A stretch of DNA of 64,000 nt, from assembly GCA_021234155.1 (NCBI GenBank), contig JAJEKV010000011.1, forward strand, positions 10,023,712 through 10,087,711, written 5' to 3'. Numbering within the stretch: position 1 is the stretch's first letter; every line of letters begins with the position of its first letter. Position numbers and translations under genes: made by a program. The DNA comes from Isoetes taiwanensis (Eukaryota; Streptophyta; Lycopodiopsida; Isoetales; Isoetaceae). Of the stretch, positions 1 to 11,472 are shown piece after piece. The notes under the pieces were generated by a model. The model did no database searches, was not told where the DNA came from, and saw only the letters and a program-made list of their open reading frames with translations.

Positions 1-333
1 AATAAAATTAGGGGATAATTAACCCAATTATGCGAATTAAGGTATAATTAGTTAAATGTCACCAATAGGGTAGTGCCACCTGGCCTAACTCGATTGGCCA
101 AGTGGGACTTGCTAATTTGGGTGGAGAAATAGGGGTCCTACCCCCATTTTTGCCCCAAATTCGAATTGGGAAGAGGAAAGGAGGAGCAGCTCCCAGTTTT
201 TTTGCCAGTTCTTGCCAACAGACCCCAAGTATGGAGACCTACCATGATAATGGCTCCAAGCAAGAGACTGGTTAGTCCCTAGATAGCTTCTATCTCCACT
301 AACACTTCTTTGAATAGATGGAATGGTTAAATT
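1..333. other. Non-genic flank of the LTR element
   Basis: No coding exon, RNA gene or repeat boundary is visible in this AT-rich stretch. Its last five bases (329-333, AAATT) are the left copy of the target-site duplication of the adjoining LTR element. Confidence 0.6.
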
Positions 334-685
334 TGTTTGGATTCTTGGCATACACCCTGCAACAGCAGTCCATGACTGCCGGATGCTACAAAGCTGCCAT
401 GCTCATGATCACAAAACAAGAACAAGACAAGGAAATATGTACAAAGAATGAAGGGGAACGTGGCCAAATGAGGCTCTCCAAATATGAGATAAAACCTGAG
501 TACATCTGAAGAGGCTCCGGTCTAATATAATGTAGACCGCAAATCTGAGCCGTACACTAACTAAATCTAATCCCTACACTTATGTTAACCTAATCATGCC
601 AAGTGTCAGTCTGCCACCACTGACACCTAACATGTGCATGCACCTAACATGTGCATGCACAATGTTAACCACTAGGTGGTTAACA
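334..685 (-). repeat. 3' LTR of the element (minus orientation)
   Basis: 352 bp with TG...CA ends. The end nearest the interior carries a palindrome with 9-bp arms, GTTAACCAC and GTGGTTAAC around TAG (664-684). The 63-codon open frame inside it is not conserved coding sequence. Confidence 0.93.
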
Positions 686-697
686 CTGCCTCCCCCT
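686..697 (-). promoter_or_regulatory. Polypurine tract of the LTR element
   Basis: The minus strand reads AGGGGGAGGCAG immediately before the downstream LTR, the expected place for the primer of plus-strand DNA synthesis. Confidence 0.75.
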
Positions 698-1165
698 AAA
701 AGTTTTTTAGCACAAAAACATGTACAGACTTTTATAAGACAAGTCCGACATTTACAACATGGTGCCAAAAATTAGGGGTAAAAATGATGGTACTGGTAAT
801 GGTTTGTTGTGTTGCCAAAAGATCTTCATGAAGGCATTGATGACGAATAGGATCCGAAGGAATGTCGATGCAGAACATGGATCATAGGAACGTTGGGGCA
901 AAAAACATAGAGACTATGCCCTTATATCATGGGAAGTCAATTTGAATGAACAAGGCCCACAATTCCACTTAAAAATATTTAAGGGGGTCTTCAAAATGTA
1001 AGTATCAAATCATGTCCCCATGATAAGCCAATTGAGGCATGCAATGGGATTTTAACGTGAGCAAACATAAGGAGTATGGTCGTGTCTTTAGAGAGGTCAC
1101 GGCGTGGATGCCAAGATGAAAAGACCAACAATAAAAAAAGGCTTCACAAATGTAATCATGACTCG

Positions 1166-1470
1166 TCATATAGAGAGTGCCATGGCATGAGCGTGAACAG
1201 GGGCGTGAGGATGAACGTGAGGAGCGTGGCGTGAGCATGGCGTGAGCGTGGATTTATGAGCGTGATCAGAGGAACAAAAAGCGTGACAAGCGTGGCTGTG
1301 GCGTGACAAAGCGTGGGTTGGCCGTGGAGATGGGCGTGGCCATGGCCGTGGGTGGTTATCAGCCAGCAATATTGGCGTGGGCAAAAAATGACGGCGTGGG
1401 CAAAAATGACGGCGTGGCGTGGAAACATGGGTTTGATTGGCGTGGTCCGTGAAGTGTGGCGTGACCTAAT
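1166..1470. repeat. GCGTG-rich imperfect repeat inside the LTR element
   Basis: About 300 bp in which GCGTG, GCGTGG and GCGTGAGC recur every few bases. Several His/Pro-rich open frames on the minus strand arise only from this composition. The rest of the interior (1470-2812) has no recognisable gene. Confidence 0.7.
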
Positions 1471-2790
1471 ATGAAAACTGCATCTGAACCATAAAATTAG
1501 GGGCGGCCAGATCTGAGCCGTTGGGTCAAAAAAACCCTAGCGTGAGGCAGAGATGCCGGATTTAGAAATGCTAATCTGCAACTTGCTGGATTCGGATGGA
1601 ATGGCCGCCGGATCTGAAGACGGAATGCCGAAAATGCTGCTGCTTGCTTAGAAACAGATGGCGGTGGGAAGGATTTGCATAGTTTTCTGCTGATGCCGAT
1701 TGATTGAACTGCTAAAACTGAACTGCTGCGCTTTAAAGCTGCCTCAAACTTCGTTTGGAAGCATATCTGAATTCTAACCATTTGATCTGAGCTATTCTGT
1801 GAGTGATTTTGTGCAGGTACCAGGCTTGGACAAAGAATACGAGATGGCTGCTTCGCTGGAATTTGTGTCGAATCTGCCTCATCTTCATCGGAATAGAGTT
1901 TGAATAGATAAGCACTGGTGGGATAAAGCTTGAATAGATGAAATAACCTGTAATTTATGCTTGCACTCAGGCTTCAAAGATTTGCTTGCTGAAAGACGAC
2001 CTCTCTGCAGCAGCCGGTATGTGCGTGGTACTAATCTTTGTGCTCCAAATAAACTGAGAAGAACTGAACTGTGATGCAGGTACTGAGGGGGGCTTTATAA
2101 ACATGCTGCATTCCATTTGAGTTTCGAAAAAATATCTGCTTCTTTCTGTGATGTATATGCAGGGATAAAGTTTTGCAGATGAAGACCTACAAGAAGAAGC
2201 AGGTGACTCGCCCTGGATAAATCTTTTTACGAGTTGATCTTGCATTATGAAAGGGGGCTAGCCAAAGTGCTGGCCCTCTGTAATAATCTGAACAAGAAAA
2301 CTTCATGGAGGAAGCTATTGAAGAGTTGTGGATGCAGATAATCACGTACTGCCTCTATAAGACAAAATATTTTTAGGTGTGCAAGAGGCACAAAATTTCT
2401 GATAAGCCAAGATAAACAGAAGATGATAAAAATAATGAAAGACATGATTTTTTCTGATAGCTTTTTCAGCAGAGAAAAGATAAAAACACTTGATTTTTTC
2501 TTGATTTTGTTGCAGAGAGGAGTGCTGTCACCACTCCAGAAATTCCTTACTGTAAAACTGTGCTTGCTGCAGCATAAAAAACAGAGTTTTTGAAAACGAT
2601 TTTCATAAGGTAAGTGCTAAGGAACTGATTGACAAAGGGGCCTCCAGCCGGACCATTTCAACAACTGGTTGGGCCAAATAAAGGGATTGAAGGGTTGAGA
2701 GTAGTGTACAAGAAGTATTCAAGAACGGATTAGGATAAGAGCAGCAAAGCCAACAGCAAAACAGCAAGGCTTAAGAAGGTGATCACGAGC

Positions 2791-2812
2791 GAACCCGGCA
2801 TAACGGCGCCAA
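2791..2812 (-). promoter_or_regulatory. Primer binding site, tRNA-Asp type
   Basis: Read on the minus strand, the LTR is followed by TTGGCGCCGTTATGCCGGG. The first ten bases, TGGCGCCGTT, are complementary to the 3' end of plant tRNA-Asp as I recall it (ending AACGGCGCCA). The match then continues as GCCGGG after a two-base AT insertion. This PBS type is common in plant Ty3/gypsy-related elements. Confidence 0.75.
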
Positions 2813-3164
2813 TGTTTGGATTCTTGGCATACACCCTGCAACAGCAGTCCATGACTGCCGGATGCTACAAAGCTGCCATGCTCATGATCACAAAACAAGA
2901 ACAAGACAAGGATATATGTACAAAGAATGAAGGGGAACGTGGCCAAATGAGGCTCTCCAAATATGAGATAAAACCTCAGTACATCTGAAGAGGCTCCGGT
3001 CTAATATAATGTAGACCGCAAATCTGAGCCGTACACTAACTAAATCTAATCCCTACACTTATGTTAACCTAATCATGCCAAGTGTCAGTCTGCCACCACT
3101 GACACCTAACATGTGCATGCACCTAACACGTGCATGCACAATGTTAACCACTAGGTGGTTAACA
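2813..3164 (-). repeat. 5' LTR of the element (minus orientation)
   Basis: Same length as the other LTR, with three substitutions. It would hold the promoter of the element, reading toward lower coordinates; no TATA assignment is attempted. Confidence 0.93.
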
Positions 3165-3169
3165 AAATT

Positions 3170-3654
3170 CTCTTTCTTATGTTGTTTGGATGATGATAGA
3201 TACTTAGATGGTGTTTATATTCTTTCTTTCTGCTCCCTCCGTGTATTGGGGTTAAGGGAAGGACAGAGACCTAAAGGGCATCTAGAAGTAGAGATGTTCC
3301 TAGGTAGAACCCTTAAAACCCAGTAATTGCGGCCTGTGCACAAGAGCCAACCTGGCTGAGGATGCTATGATGTGGTTCAACACAAAACAACGGACACAAT
3401 TGGGGAATCGGAGGTGGAGCCTTGCTGAGCGTGGCTACTGGGGCTCATACAGTATGCTAGGCCTATAGTCAGTCACTGTGTATGGATCAGGTATGGGTCT
3501 GACACCTCCTGGGTCGTTGGATATGGTCGTTATGGACGTCCTCGACTTTGTATACCGAGGGAACCAAAACGGGAACGCCTGGTAAGTGTTGTTTGGTACT
3601 TAGCAGTTATGCTTTTACTATTGACAACGTGCTTGATTTGTTGCCATTTTGCAG
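3170..3654. other. Unassigned stretch between LTR element and kinase relic
   Basis: No clear gene. The last bases before a splice donor near 3582 read P-K-R-E-R-L, which could be the ragged end of the preceding kinase exon (Raf-like kinases have a similar S-E-R-E-R-L before the next exon). Confidence 0.3.
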
Positions 3655-5880
3655 CTAGCAGATTTCTGGAAGGAAGCATGCACTCTTACTCAACTACATC
3701 ATCCAAATGTGGTTGCTTTCTATGGAGTTGTTCCGGATGGACCTAGTGGAACCCTTGCAACCGTTACGGAATACATGGTGAATGGGTCACTTAAGCAGGT
3801 TCTGCAGAAGAAAGACAGATATTGATGTGGATAGGTGCAGATAATTTTTTTCTTGATGAATTAGATAACTACGCTAATTAGATTTTTATATCATTAAGAA
3901 TACTTTACACTTGATATATAATCTTGTTTAGTCATTCTATTTTAAGGTCAATGGATGCTGCATTTGGCAAAAATATTGTTCATTTTCTTTTAAAATGCGA
4001 GAACTTACTTGTGAATATGAGAGATGCTCTTCGGCCTATTTGCAAGGTGGGAACCTCTTAACGTTTTGTTTCTGTCTTCCCAAATCGATGATCAGCTGTG
4101 ACGTGGAATTTGTATAGGATAGAATAGAATATAGAATAGAATAGATTTTTTAACGTCCACGGAGACTAATAGGTCATGGGACCCATACAATGGGCTAGTA
4201 CAATCACTACTACTAGGATTAAAAAACCCCTGCCTCGAAAGGTTTTCAAGGGAAAAACCTTTGCAGTAATGATGATACTAGACAAGCGGAGATAATGACT
4301 ACTGAGGGCTCAGTAATTGCAGATGTTTATCTAGAACCTCAAGTATGTATAATGCCAAGTCATGCACAGATGGTGCTCTGAGAAGTTGTGGAAGCGTGGA
4401 ATGGAATGCTAAGGTCAAAAAATGATTCCGGACTATCTCAAAAGTAGGGCAACTCAGAACTGGCAAAAGCTCAGGATCAGAACTGGCAAGCATCAGGCAG
4501 TGCTCTGGTTGCACAACCCAACGGGCAAACCATGTAGTGCAATGCTCTTTCCAACATTGTTTCAAACGCTGAGGAGATTCAGCCATGGCAAGTGCAAGAA
4601 CAGGATACCTAACATCATCCATGTGGTGCACCTTGCAGATATAGTGGAGATGGCGCTTCATGGCAGAATGTTGAAGAGGCCAAAAACCTGTCTCTTGTAA
4701 AAGAATAGCATAGGACACCGTTGTTTTAACTCCGAGGCTGTAAGTGAGAAAGGACTTTTGCACCCGCTCCAAGCTCTCCCAAGCACTAGCACTAATGGCA
4801 GGCCCCCACACTTCAAAACCATACAGTAAAACAGGCTCTACCAAAGCCCGAAACAAGTGGGCTTTCCGTGGCCAATCATGAATTTCTGCGCGAAAACAAT
4901 TGTTTTGCATTGCATAGAGTGCTCTCCATCCAGCAGCCACCCGCTTGGTAATACACTGTTCCCAAAGTGTGTTCTTACAGAATTCTACACCAAGATACTT
5001 GTAGATATCTACAACTTCAACTTCGCGGCTATTATAGTGCATAGTGGGAACATAGCATCGGGTGTTTTTCTGACAGGTAGGGGATCTAGGATTGTCCAAA
5101 ATCAAGCGCCAAACAATGGTTTCAGATGGAGTTCGGGGCACTCTTTCTTGGATGACTCCTGAGTTGCTCAATGGCAGCAGTGGCATGGTGACGGAAAAAG
5201 TAAGCTGGCAGGGAAATTTGTTAGAATTTATGCTTCGTTTGGCATTTGATCTATGATAAAAGTTTAATTATTTTTTGCCATTTTCAAAGAAAACAGACCG
5301 TTGTTTAAAATGCCATAGTATTACAGCACCTTAACAGATTTTCTGCAATTCTTGTAGGTTTGATAGTCTTAAGAATCAAAACGCAATGGTATATCTGGAA
5401 AGGGTGGAATCTAAAGATATGAAGGTTGATCACCCATACGTGGGGCATGACAGCTGTACCTTAATCATCTTTAATCTGCCTTGCCTACTTGTTGTAATTC
5501 TGTACAACTGAATATAGCATGTCAAATAGTTACATAAGCTTGACTGCTTAAGTTATTGAACAGGTGGATGTCTATTCTTTTGGTATAGTCATGTGGGGGC
5601 TGTTAACTGCAGATGAACCATATGGTACTATGCATTATGGAGCTATCATAGGTCAGATTGTCTTGAGAGAACTCTCCTGGTTGTTAGCATGCAAATGCCC
5701 TCTCTAACTCCTTATTTTGCAAGTGGTATTGTGAATAACACCCTACGACCTCTAGTACTAGATTGGTGTGATCTAGCATGGAGAACTCTGATGGAGAAAT
5801 GCTGGGCCACTGATCCTGGTGTTCGGCCATCTTTTGTGGAGATTGCTAATGAACTAAGGGCAATGGCTGCATCCCTCCAG
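3655..5880 (+). pseudogene. Raf-like (PB1-type) protein kinase pseudogene, C-terminal lobe
   Basis: Five exon relics encode the carboxyl part of a plant Raf-like MAPKKK. Exon 3655-3834 has [12 protein letters not shown] and [11 protein letters not shown], then a frameshift. Exon 3947-4046 has [11 protein letters not shown], but the catalytic loop reads HFLLK where HFDLK is expected, so the catalytic Asp is lost, and about six residues before it are missing. Exon 5077-5199 keeps DLGLSK and [14 protein letters not shown]. Exon 5564-5651 has [14 protein letters not shown]. The last, from about 5723, has the RPSF region. The acceptor before the last exon reads CAA instead of CAG. The family phosphorylates Ser/Thr in stress and hormone signalling; this copy cannot. 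The N-terminal PB1 domain and kinase P-loop are absent. Confidence 0.88.
4104..5070 (-). mobile_element. 5'-truncated LINE in a kinase intron
   Basis: The minus strand encodes the C-terminal part of a non-LTR reverse transcriptase, starting near the YKYLGVEF motif and running on through LLYGFEVWG. It is followed by a 3' UTR and a (TTCTA)n-type tail at about 4118-4150. The UTR contains TCCGTGGACGTTAAA, shared with copies at 38.2 and 60.9 kb. The element lies wholly in the intron between kinase exons at 4046 and 5077. Its open frame runs on into antisense kinase exon, which gives a misleading 295-codon ORF (4299-5186). Confidence 0.85.
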
Positions 5881-5898
5881 CCATTGCCCTTAGTTCAT
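5849..5898. repeat. Perfect 21-bp hairpin at the end of the kinase relic
   Basis: Arms 5849-5869 and 5878-5898 are perfect reverse complements, separated by 8 nt. The left arm is coding sequence of the last kinase exon (NELRAMA region); the right arm is its inverted copy. Confidence 0.95.
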
Positions 5899-6099
5899 AT
5901 TCACTATGTTAAATTGATTTTGTAATTATTCCAGGTATACTTCTTTTCTAATACGAAGCCATATTTTTTTGGCAGGCATGTCACGAGAATAACTGTAGTA
6001 TAAGCCCTAAATCTGGGGTGTATCGCATGTGCAAAAGACAAAGAAAGTACATCCTGCTATGGATTTCATCTCAAAGTTCAGTTAGTCATTGTTTGAGTC

Positions 6100-6593
6100 A
6101 TATAACAACCAACATAACTACTATTAACATTAATTAATACAAACCATTACATTAAACATGTTTAAAATTAAATTCCCCCTTAAACCCCCTTTTGTTTGGG
6201 TGCATATTCACACGGGGGGTGACTCCGGGCAACGAGAGCTATTGGATAGGCATATTCACCCCTTATTCCTTAATCTACACCGTACACAAAGTTCCTCGTT
6301 TGTGGGTTATGGATGTATAGAATTTGTTATACTATATAACAAGATTTACAAAATACTATAAGATTTCAAGCAATATACTATATGGTGTTGATTTTGTACG
6401 TGCAAAACATAATTACAGGGGCTCTTGCTGCCCTACGTCACCCCCCGTGTGAATATGCACCCAAATAAAAGGGGGTTTAAGGGGGAATTTAATTTTAAAC
6501 ATGTTTAATGTAATGGTTTGTCTTAATTAATGTTAATAGTAGTTATGTTGGTTGTTATATTAGAAAAAATTTTCGGCCCTTCGGGCCCCAAAA
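6100..6593. mobile_element. Foldback (MITE-like) element, copy 1
   Basis: Near-perfect terminal inverted repeats of about 118 bp (from 6100 rightwards and ending at 6560) enclose about 220 bp. The inner part of each arm carries GGGTGCATATTCACACGG. Just outside the right arm lie a short A/T run and the GC hairpin GGCCCTTCGGGCC (about 6574-6586). The element has no coding capacity. Three more copies and one end fragment occur in the window. Confidence 0.88.
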
Positions 6594-7453
6594 GAAACAA
6601 ACATAGATAAACTCTGAGGTAAAAATCAAAATAAAATAAAAGTACAAAATGAATGATTTGTTATTGCAAACCATATATTTTAAATTGCATAATTTATAGG
6701 CTCCAAATTTAGACTTTGAGCCTGAGACTCCGAATACCCTACTTTGATTAATGGATTTGATTAATGGAGGTACTAAAAATCCTGCTAATCAATGCTTTTT
6801 AAGATGTTTGGAGAAGATATGGTAGACAGAGCAGTGTCAAAAGCAGTGTATCATTTGGCTGGAGGACATATCCTTTACCAATACTATGTGCCTAAGAACA
6901 TAACATCAGATCCCTGAATACATTTGAACTTTGAACTTTTCAACATTTGAAATGTCAACAATGTGTTTCTAAAAATACTGTGATACAGAAAACCACTGTG
7001 GATAATGCATTTATGTTGAATGTAACTACTTCAAAAGCCTTAAGAACATAACCATGTTTATATCGTGATTGACTTTACACATTGAAATTCACCATTACAA
7101 ATTGAAGTTATCTCAACTGCTGCGAATGCAAGGACTTTCAATACAAGCAATCACTTCTGAACATCATAGACACAACAAACATAATGAAATATCATGCCAA
7201 ACATTTTCAAAAGAGCTCCTGCACGATGAGATACCTTAACCAATAAAGAACGAAGATGTATTAGCAACATTAGATACATCATGTAATAGTAACAGAATCA
7301 GGCGTCACAGGGTTCTGTTAAAAGACAATCCCTTCATTAGCAGATTTCAATGTATACAAAAACGTAATTCAATCATAATTCTGATATCATTTTCATAGAT
7401 AAGAAATTTACCAAGCTCGGATGAGTATGAAGATGCGGCATATTATCTTTCTT
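6594..7453. other. No gene seen
   Basis: AT-rich sequence with no exon, RNA gene or repeat that could be supported. Confidence 0.5.
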
Positions 7454-7860
7454 TCATTCACTTCCAGTGCCTGCCATATGTTCCACGAAATCCTCCAAAG
7501 CCCTTTTTAACAAGCCATCTTTCATTTGAGCTTTCTCCGCTGCATCACGAAGCCTTTCCACATTATTCCTGGCAACCTTTCCTCTACATCCCCTCATTAG
7601 ATCTTCGATAGCTTTCTGAAGCTTCTCTTCAGTTATTTTTTCCTTTGAGAACGTCACGTCTATATTTCTATCTTCAACAATAATCTTGCAGTTAGTACTC
7701 TGGTCCACTTCAAATGGCCATTCAATCATTGGCACGCAACTGTAAATGCTCTCCATAACAGAACCCCAACCGCAATGAGTTAGAAAGCCTCCAATAGAAG
7801 CATGGCCTAAGACCAACTGCTGGGGCTTCCAAGCCGCGATGCGGCCTAGCCTCATCACTT
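7454..7860 (-). pseudogene. UDP-glycosyltransferase, last exon only
   Basis: About 134 codons encode the C-terminal domain of a plant family 1 UGT, including most of the PSPG box that binds the UDP-sugar: W-K-P-Q-Q, then HASIGGFLTHCGWGS, then a P-M-I-E-W-P segment and DQSTNCK. The usual CGWNS is CGWGS here. A plausible splice acceptor (TTTTTAG) precedes the frame at 7861, and an in-frame stop lies just upstream. No first exon (acceptor-binding domain) is visible within several kilobases, so this is an isolated exon or a truncated copy rather than a working enzyme. Family members glycosylate small molecules such as flavonoids and hormones in the cytosol. Confidence 0.8.
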
Positions 7861-7949
7861 CTAAAAATGTTTGTTAGAATGCAGAAAATTCTCCAGCAAC
7901 AGAGCCAGCCCTCATCACCCATAAAATGGCTGCCTGCTAAGTATTAAAC

Positions 7950-8060
7950 CCCTAGCCAATGCAGTTACAGATACTATCATGGGATTTGAACCCACAAATC
8001 AGAAAGCATCATAGGCGAAAGAACAAAAGGGCAACAAGTTGAACTACAACCAGCTGAAAA
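7950..8060 (-). mobile_element. tRNA-derived SINE-like head
   Basis: The minus strand has an A-box-like TAGTTCAACTTG (8035-8046) and a B box GGTTCAAATCC (7982-7992), spaced as in a Pol III promoter. It does not fold as a functional tRNA by eye, so a tRNA-derived SINE or a tRNA pseudogene is the best reading. Confidence 0.45.
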
Positions 8061-11000
8061 TTGACCTGCTCAATATCATCTACAGTCCGCAACTCTGTTG
8101 CAGTTCAAAATCCCTGAAAGAATACACAAGAACCAGCAAGAAAAGAAATCATGGTTGATTCTAGGCTGTAAATCGACTCACATACAATCTCTGTCATGGG
8201 CAAACTTAGAACAAACTGCAGATGCGCTATTCAGACCGCCTAATAGTTTCTTCAGTTTCTTGGCTAACTCTGCCATCACTGCCCAGTGCCATAGCCCTGT
8301 ACACTGCTAGAAAAAGACCTGGAAGAAACATAGAATCTGAGCCAGAGACGCCTCAACGAGCCCTTGCTCTTAGACAAAGAAACAAACTGCGGCCAAGCTT
8401 TCAATGACACAAACTCGAAACAGGGGACGAGGAAAGCAAGAACAAAAATGATAAACAAGACTAAAGCTTAAGCCCCTATAAACACAAAAAAGACCAGACA
8501 AATCACCACTGGATTGAGGCAGAATCCCATTTCCAGTGGCCGTAGAACTTCTTGCTCATTCCATAGCGCAGCTATACTCTAACTGTTGGTAAGAGCCTAG
8601 GAATTGCCGATCTGCACTTGAAAATTGCTGTCGTTGCTTCATACTACCGGAAAGAAGCTCCAAAGGGTGGCTATGGCGATGACCGGGCAAAAACCAGAGG
8701 ATGAACAGGCAAAAACTTAGGGAAAAACAGGGCATAAACAAGAAAAAACATGCAAGAACTCAGACTTAGGCAAAGCAGGTGCCATAGCCGTCGTCACCGT
8801 AATTGCAGCTCTGCCATAGCCGTGAAAATGGGCGAGAAAAAGAAGGAAGCAAATTTTCTCCCCATTTCCATGTTGTGGGGGGATGCCCACCCAGTGAGCA
8901 ATGGCACTGTTCATCAGCTTCTGAATCTGAGCTGATGCATCCCGCAGCTTTCTTTCGGACTCCATCCAAAATCACCAACGTTTTTTCTCTATAACAATAA
9001 GCCCCTGCACTACTTCGTATCTGAGCTGATGCATTCCGGCAGTTCCCTTCCGGATTCCTTTGAAAATCACCAAGGCTTTCCCTGCAACAATAAGCTCATG
9101 CATGCTAGCCCTAGATCCAATCCATACACCAGACCCTAATCTACACAACCCTAAAAAAAACCCTAAAACTAATGGGAAGATATTCACAACCACCACAAAA
9201 AAGCCCCCACCGCAGGATTTATGCCCTTTTCTAAAATCAATGGCTAACAAAAGGTTGCACTCTAGAAATACTCTTTAGTAGACCTGGATGAATACGGCCA
9301 CCAAATCATATGAAAACCTTAGAGAAAACAGTACAAAAACATAAAAAAAAACCTCTGTTATAATGCTAGATATTCAAGCTTTTCTTCACACTATGTACAT
9401 TAAATTGCATCAGACAAGCATGAACCTGATTGAGGAAAGCATGCTTTCTCTTCATCGAGGTCTGGTTTGGGGCAAGTGCCCGCTTCTTACAACTTCTCGC
9501 AGTTTCTAACAGAAGGAATGTCGACTTGTGCAGAATCGTGGCCAAACATAAATATACAGTTAAGTTTGTACATCAAGAAGGGAATGGCAAATAGTTACTA
9601 TGGTTGTATTGTCTTAATTGGAAGAGTTAGCAGCTCAAGAAGGAAATCACAACTCCATGTTTATGTCATATATACTCCAGGTCGCCAGCTATTGCATAAG
9701 GATTCTAATGTGCAAAAGTGACTTTACATTTCCTGGGGGGGTTACTCTTTCAAGAACTATGAGAGTCGATTTCAACTTATTCAAGGCTGTTTCTTATGCT
9801 AATGTAAATGGTTAAATATCTCTATGGTGCTTTTGCGTAAAGATTATAGAAGGTTAGATTCGATCATTTATTTAAGAGAGCATTCTAGCAAATGAGGCTA
9901 CTGGGCATTTCAGTGAAGGAGAGCAGGCAGCTTCAAACGAATTCTTAAAACTCCTAATAAGAAGGCATTCTTAAACATGATGTTTTTGAAGGAAACGAGG
10001 TTGAAGTTCTACTAAGTAATATTTTAAGCTAGGTCACGGTCCTTCTCATGCCATCAAATATTCATGTAAACCATATTTTTGAATAATAAATAAACATGAT
10101 ATGTTTATATATTTGTTTCATGATATCTAGGTTACAGCTACTCTTGATAGGGGAACTGCATGAACATATATGAAGCTTCTCCTATACAAATGCCTATTTG
10201 CTCATCTCCATCCAACTATAGTGTAATAAACATGGTGGTGCGGCACAATGGGTTGCCCTTATCGTGTGTTAATGTCTCCATGTGTTAATGTTTTTTCCAT
10301 TGTGGTGTACTCTCCTGCCAAAGAACACATTCAATTACCATAGCTTGGAATCCAATTGAGTGATGTTATATTAGTTACATATGTGCCTTGCTGACAACAT
10401 TGTTCAATAATGCATTGTGTGTGCATGGTTTGACAAGGAATTGGTATGCCGGAACGTATTTCCCTAATGGTGGCATCGCAGATGCGATTCAGAAAGTGTA
10501 TTTCTATTCCTTCACATGTTTCTTCACATGGTCTGTTGATGGTCCATGGTTGTCCTGGAGCTCGATATCTGTTTGCTGTTTGAATTCTAGCATAGAGGTC
10601 TGTGTGGTTGTCCCATTCCCTCTGTTTCTTTCAATTTTGGCATGCACGCCAGTAAACGAATCAGAAGAGACATTAACGAACAACCGTATCTGGAAACAAC
10701 GATAAACTGTTGAGCAACATCATGGTCATGAATATTTTTACATAAAAGAGTGCAACTGCTATTCAAAGTGACCAAACATCCAAAGAATAGTGAATGGACT
10801 CTTCTACATGATTAAAAGGCCCTAACAACATCACTTACTAAGTATATCCCTGATTTTAATTCCAGATGCTTCCAGAACCTTTGTAACCATATTATCAATA
10901 GAAAAGAAAAGAAACACTAAATAAATGAAACCTCCACAATCTATAGAAATGTGTCCTTTGAACAAATCATCCCCTCTCAGTTTTCAAAGCCTCATTGCAA

Positions 11001-11472
11001 ACAACAAATCACCCCTCAACGTACAATACATGAATGAAGATGTTAAAATAAAAAAACTTTTGAACTTAGGCTAACAATACAAGAAAGTTATTGCTAATTC
11101 CAAAGCTCTCCGAATAAATCCACTATTAACATCTGCCATACTTTCTATACACAATATTATTCGGCACGAGAACGTCCAGAGTAATTGCGCATGCATCAAT
11201 GTCTACTCCAAAGGGCAACCCATTGATGCGATAGCATCTTTTTTTTTTTAAATAAATAAATATTCGCGGCCCATTTAAAATTTCAGATTAAAAATCTAAA
11301 CCAGTTTGGCCTTTAAGTGGGCGCTGTGTAGGGCACCCTTCCCTAATGGAGTTTTAGGGCAAAGGCTGAGTTTCGGTCGCGATTGGGTGCTTCCTGGTTA
11401 GAGCTCGGGATCTTCATCTTAAGGCATCTCCGACGCGTCCCTGTTTACAAGTAACTCTATTGTGATACAGCT
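8061..11472. other. Gene-poor stretch before VPS28
   Basis: No supported coding exon. Short open frames here (for example 10388-10705) show no recognisable motif or exon structure. Just before 11473, 'tgatacag' could be the acceptor of a 5'-UTR intron of VPS28. Confidence 0.5.
8927..9095. repeat. Diverged tandem duplication, period about 94 bp
   Basis: CTGAGCTGATGCAT starts two similar units at 8927 and 9021; both continue through AAAATCACCAA and end with ACAATAAGC. Confidence 0.75.

Larger units (their letters stand above)
334..3164 (-). mobile_element. Non-autonomous LTR retrotransposon, 2831 bp, complete
   Basis: Two direct repeats of 352 bp (334-685 and 2813-3164) start with TGTT and end with AACA, and the whole element is flanked by the 5-bp duplication AAATT (329-333 and 3165-3169). 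The two LTRs differ at only three positions, so insertion was recent. Read on the minus strand, the first internal bases form a primer binding site and a purine-rich tract precedes the downstream LTR, which fixes the orientation. The 2127-bp interior has no gag, protease, reverse transcriptase or integrase, so it must depend on an autonomous partner. At 2.8 kb it is longer than a typical TRIM and shorter than a LARD. Confidence 0.95.

Noticed and set aside
2779-2988. A 69-codon frame repeated in both LTRs
   Set aside because: It is conserved only because the LTRs are identical; it has no motif and crosses the LTR boundary differently in each copy.
5077-5186. N-terminus of the 295-codon LINE-like minus frame
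   Set aside because: This part is the antisense of a kinase exon ([14 protein letters not shown] on the plus strand); the LINE begins further in.
9147-9165. Telomere-like ACCCTAA words
   Set aside because: Only three irregular copies of a telo-box-like word; not an interstitial telomere array.
10388-10705. A 105-codon plus frame
   Set aside because: No motif, unusual composition, no exon context.
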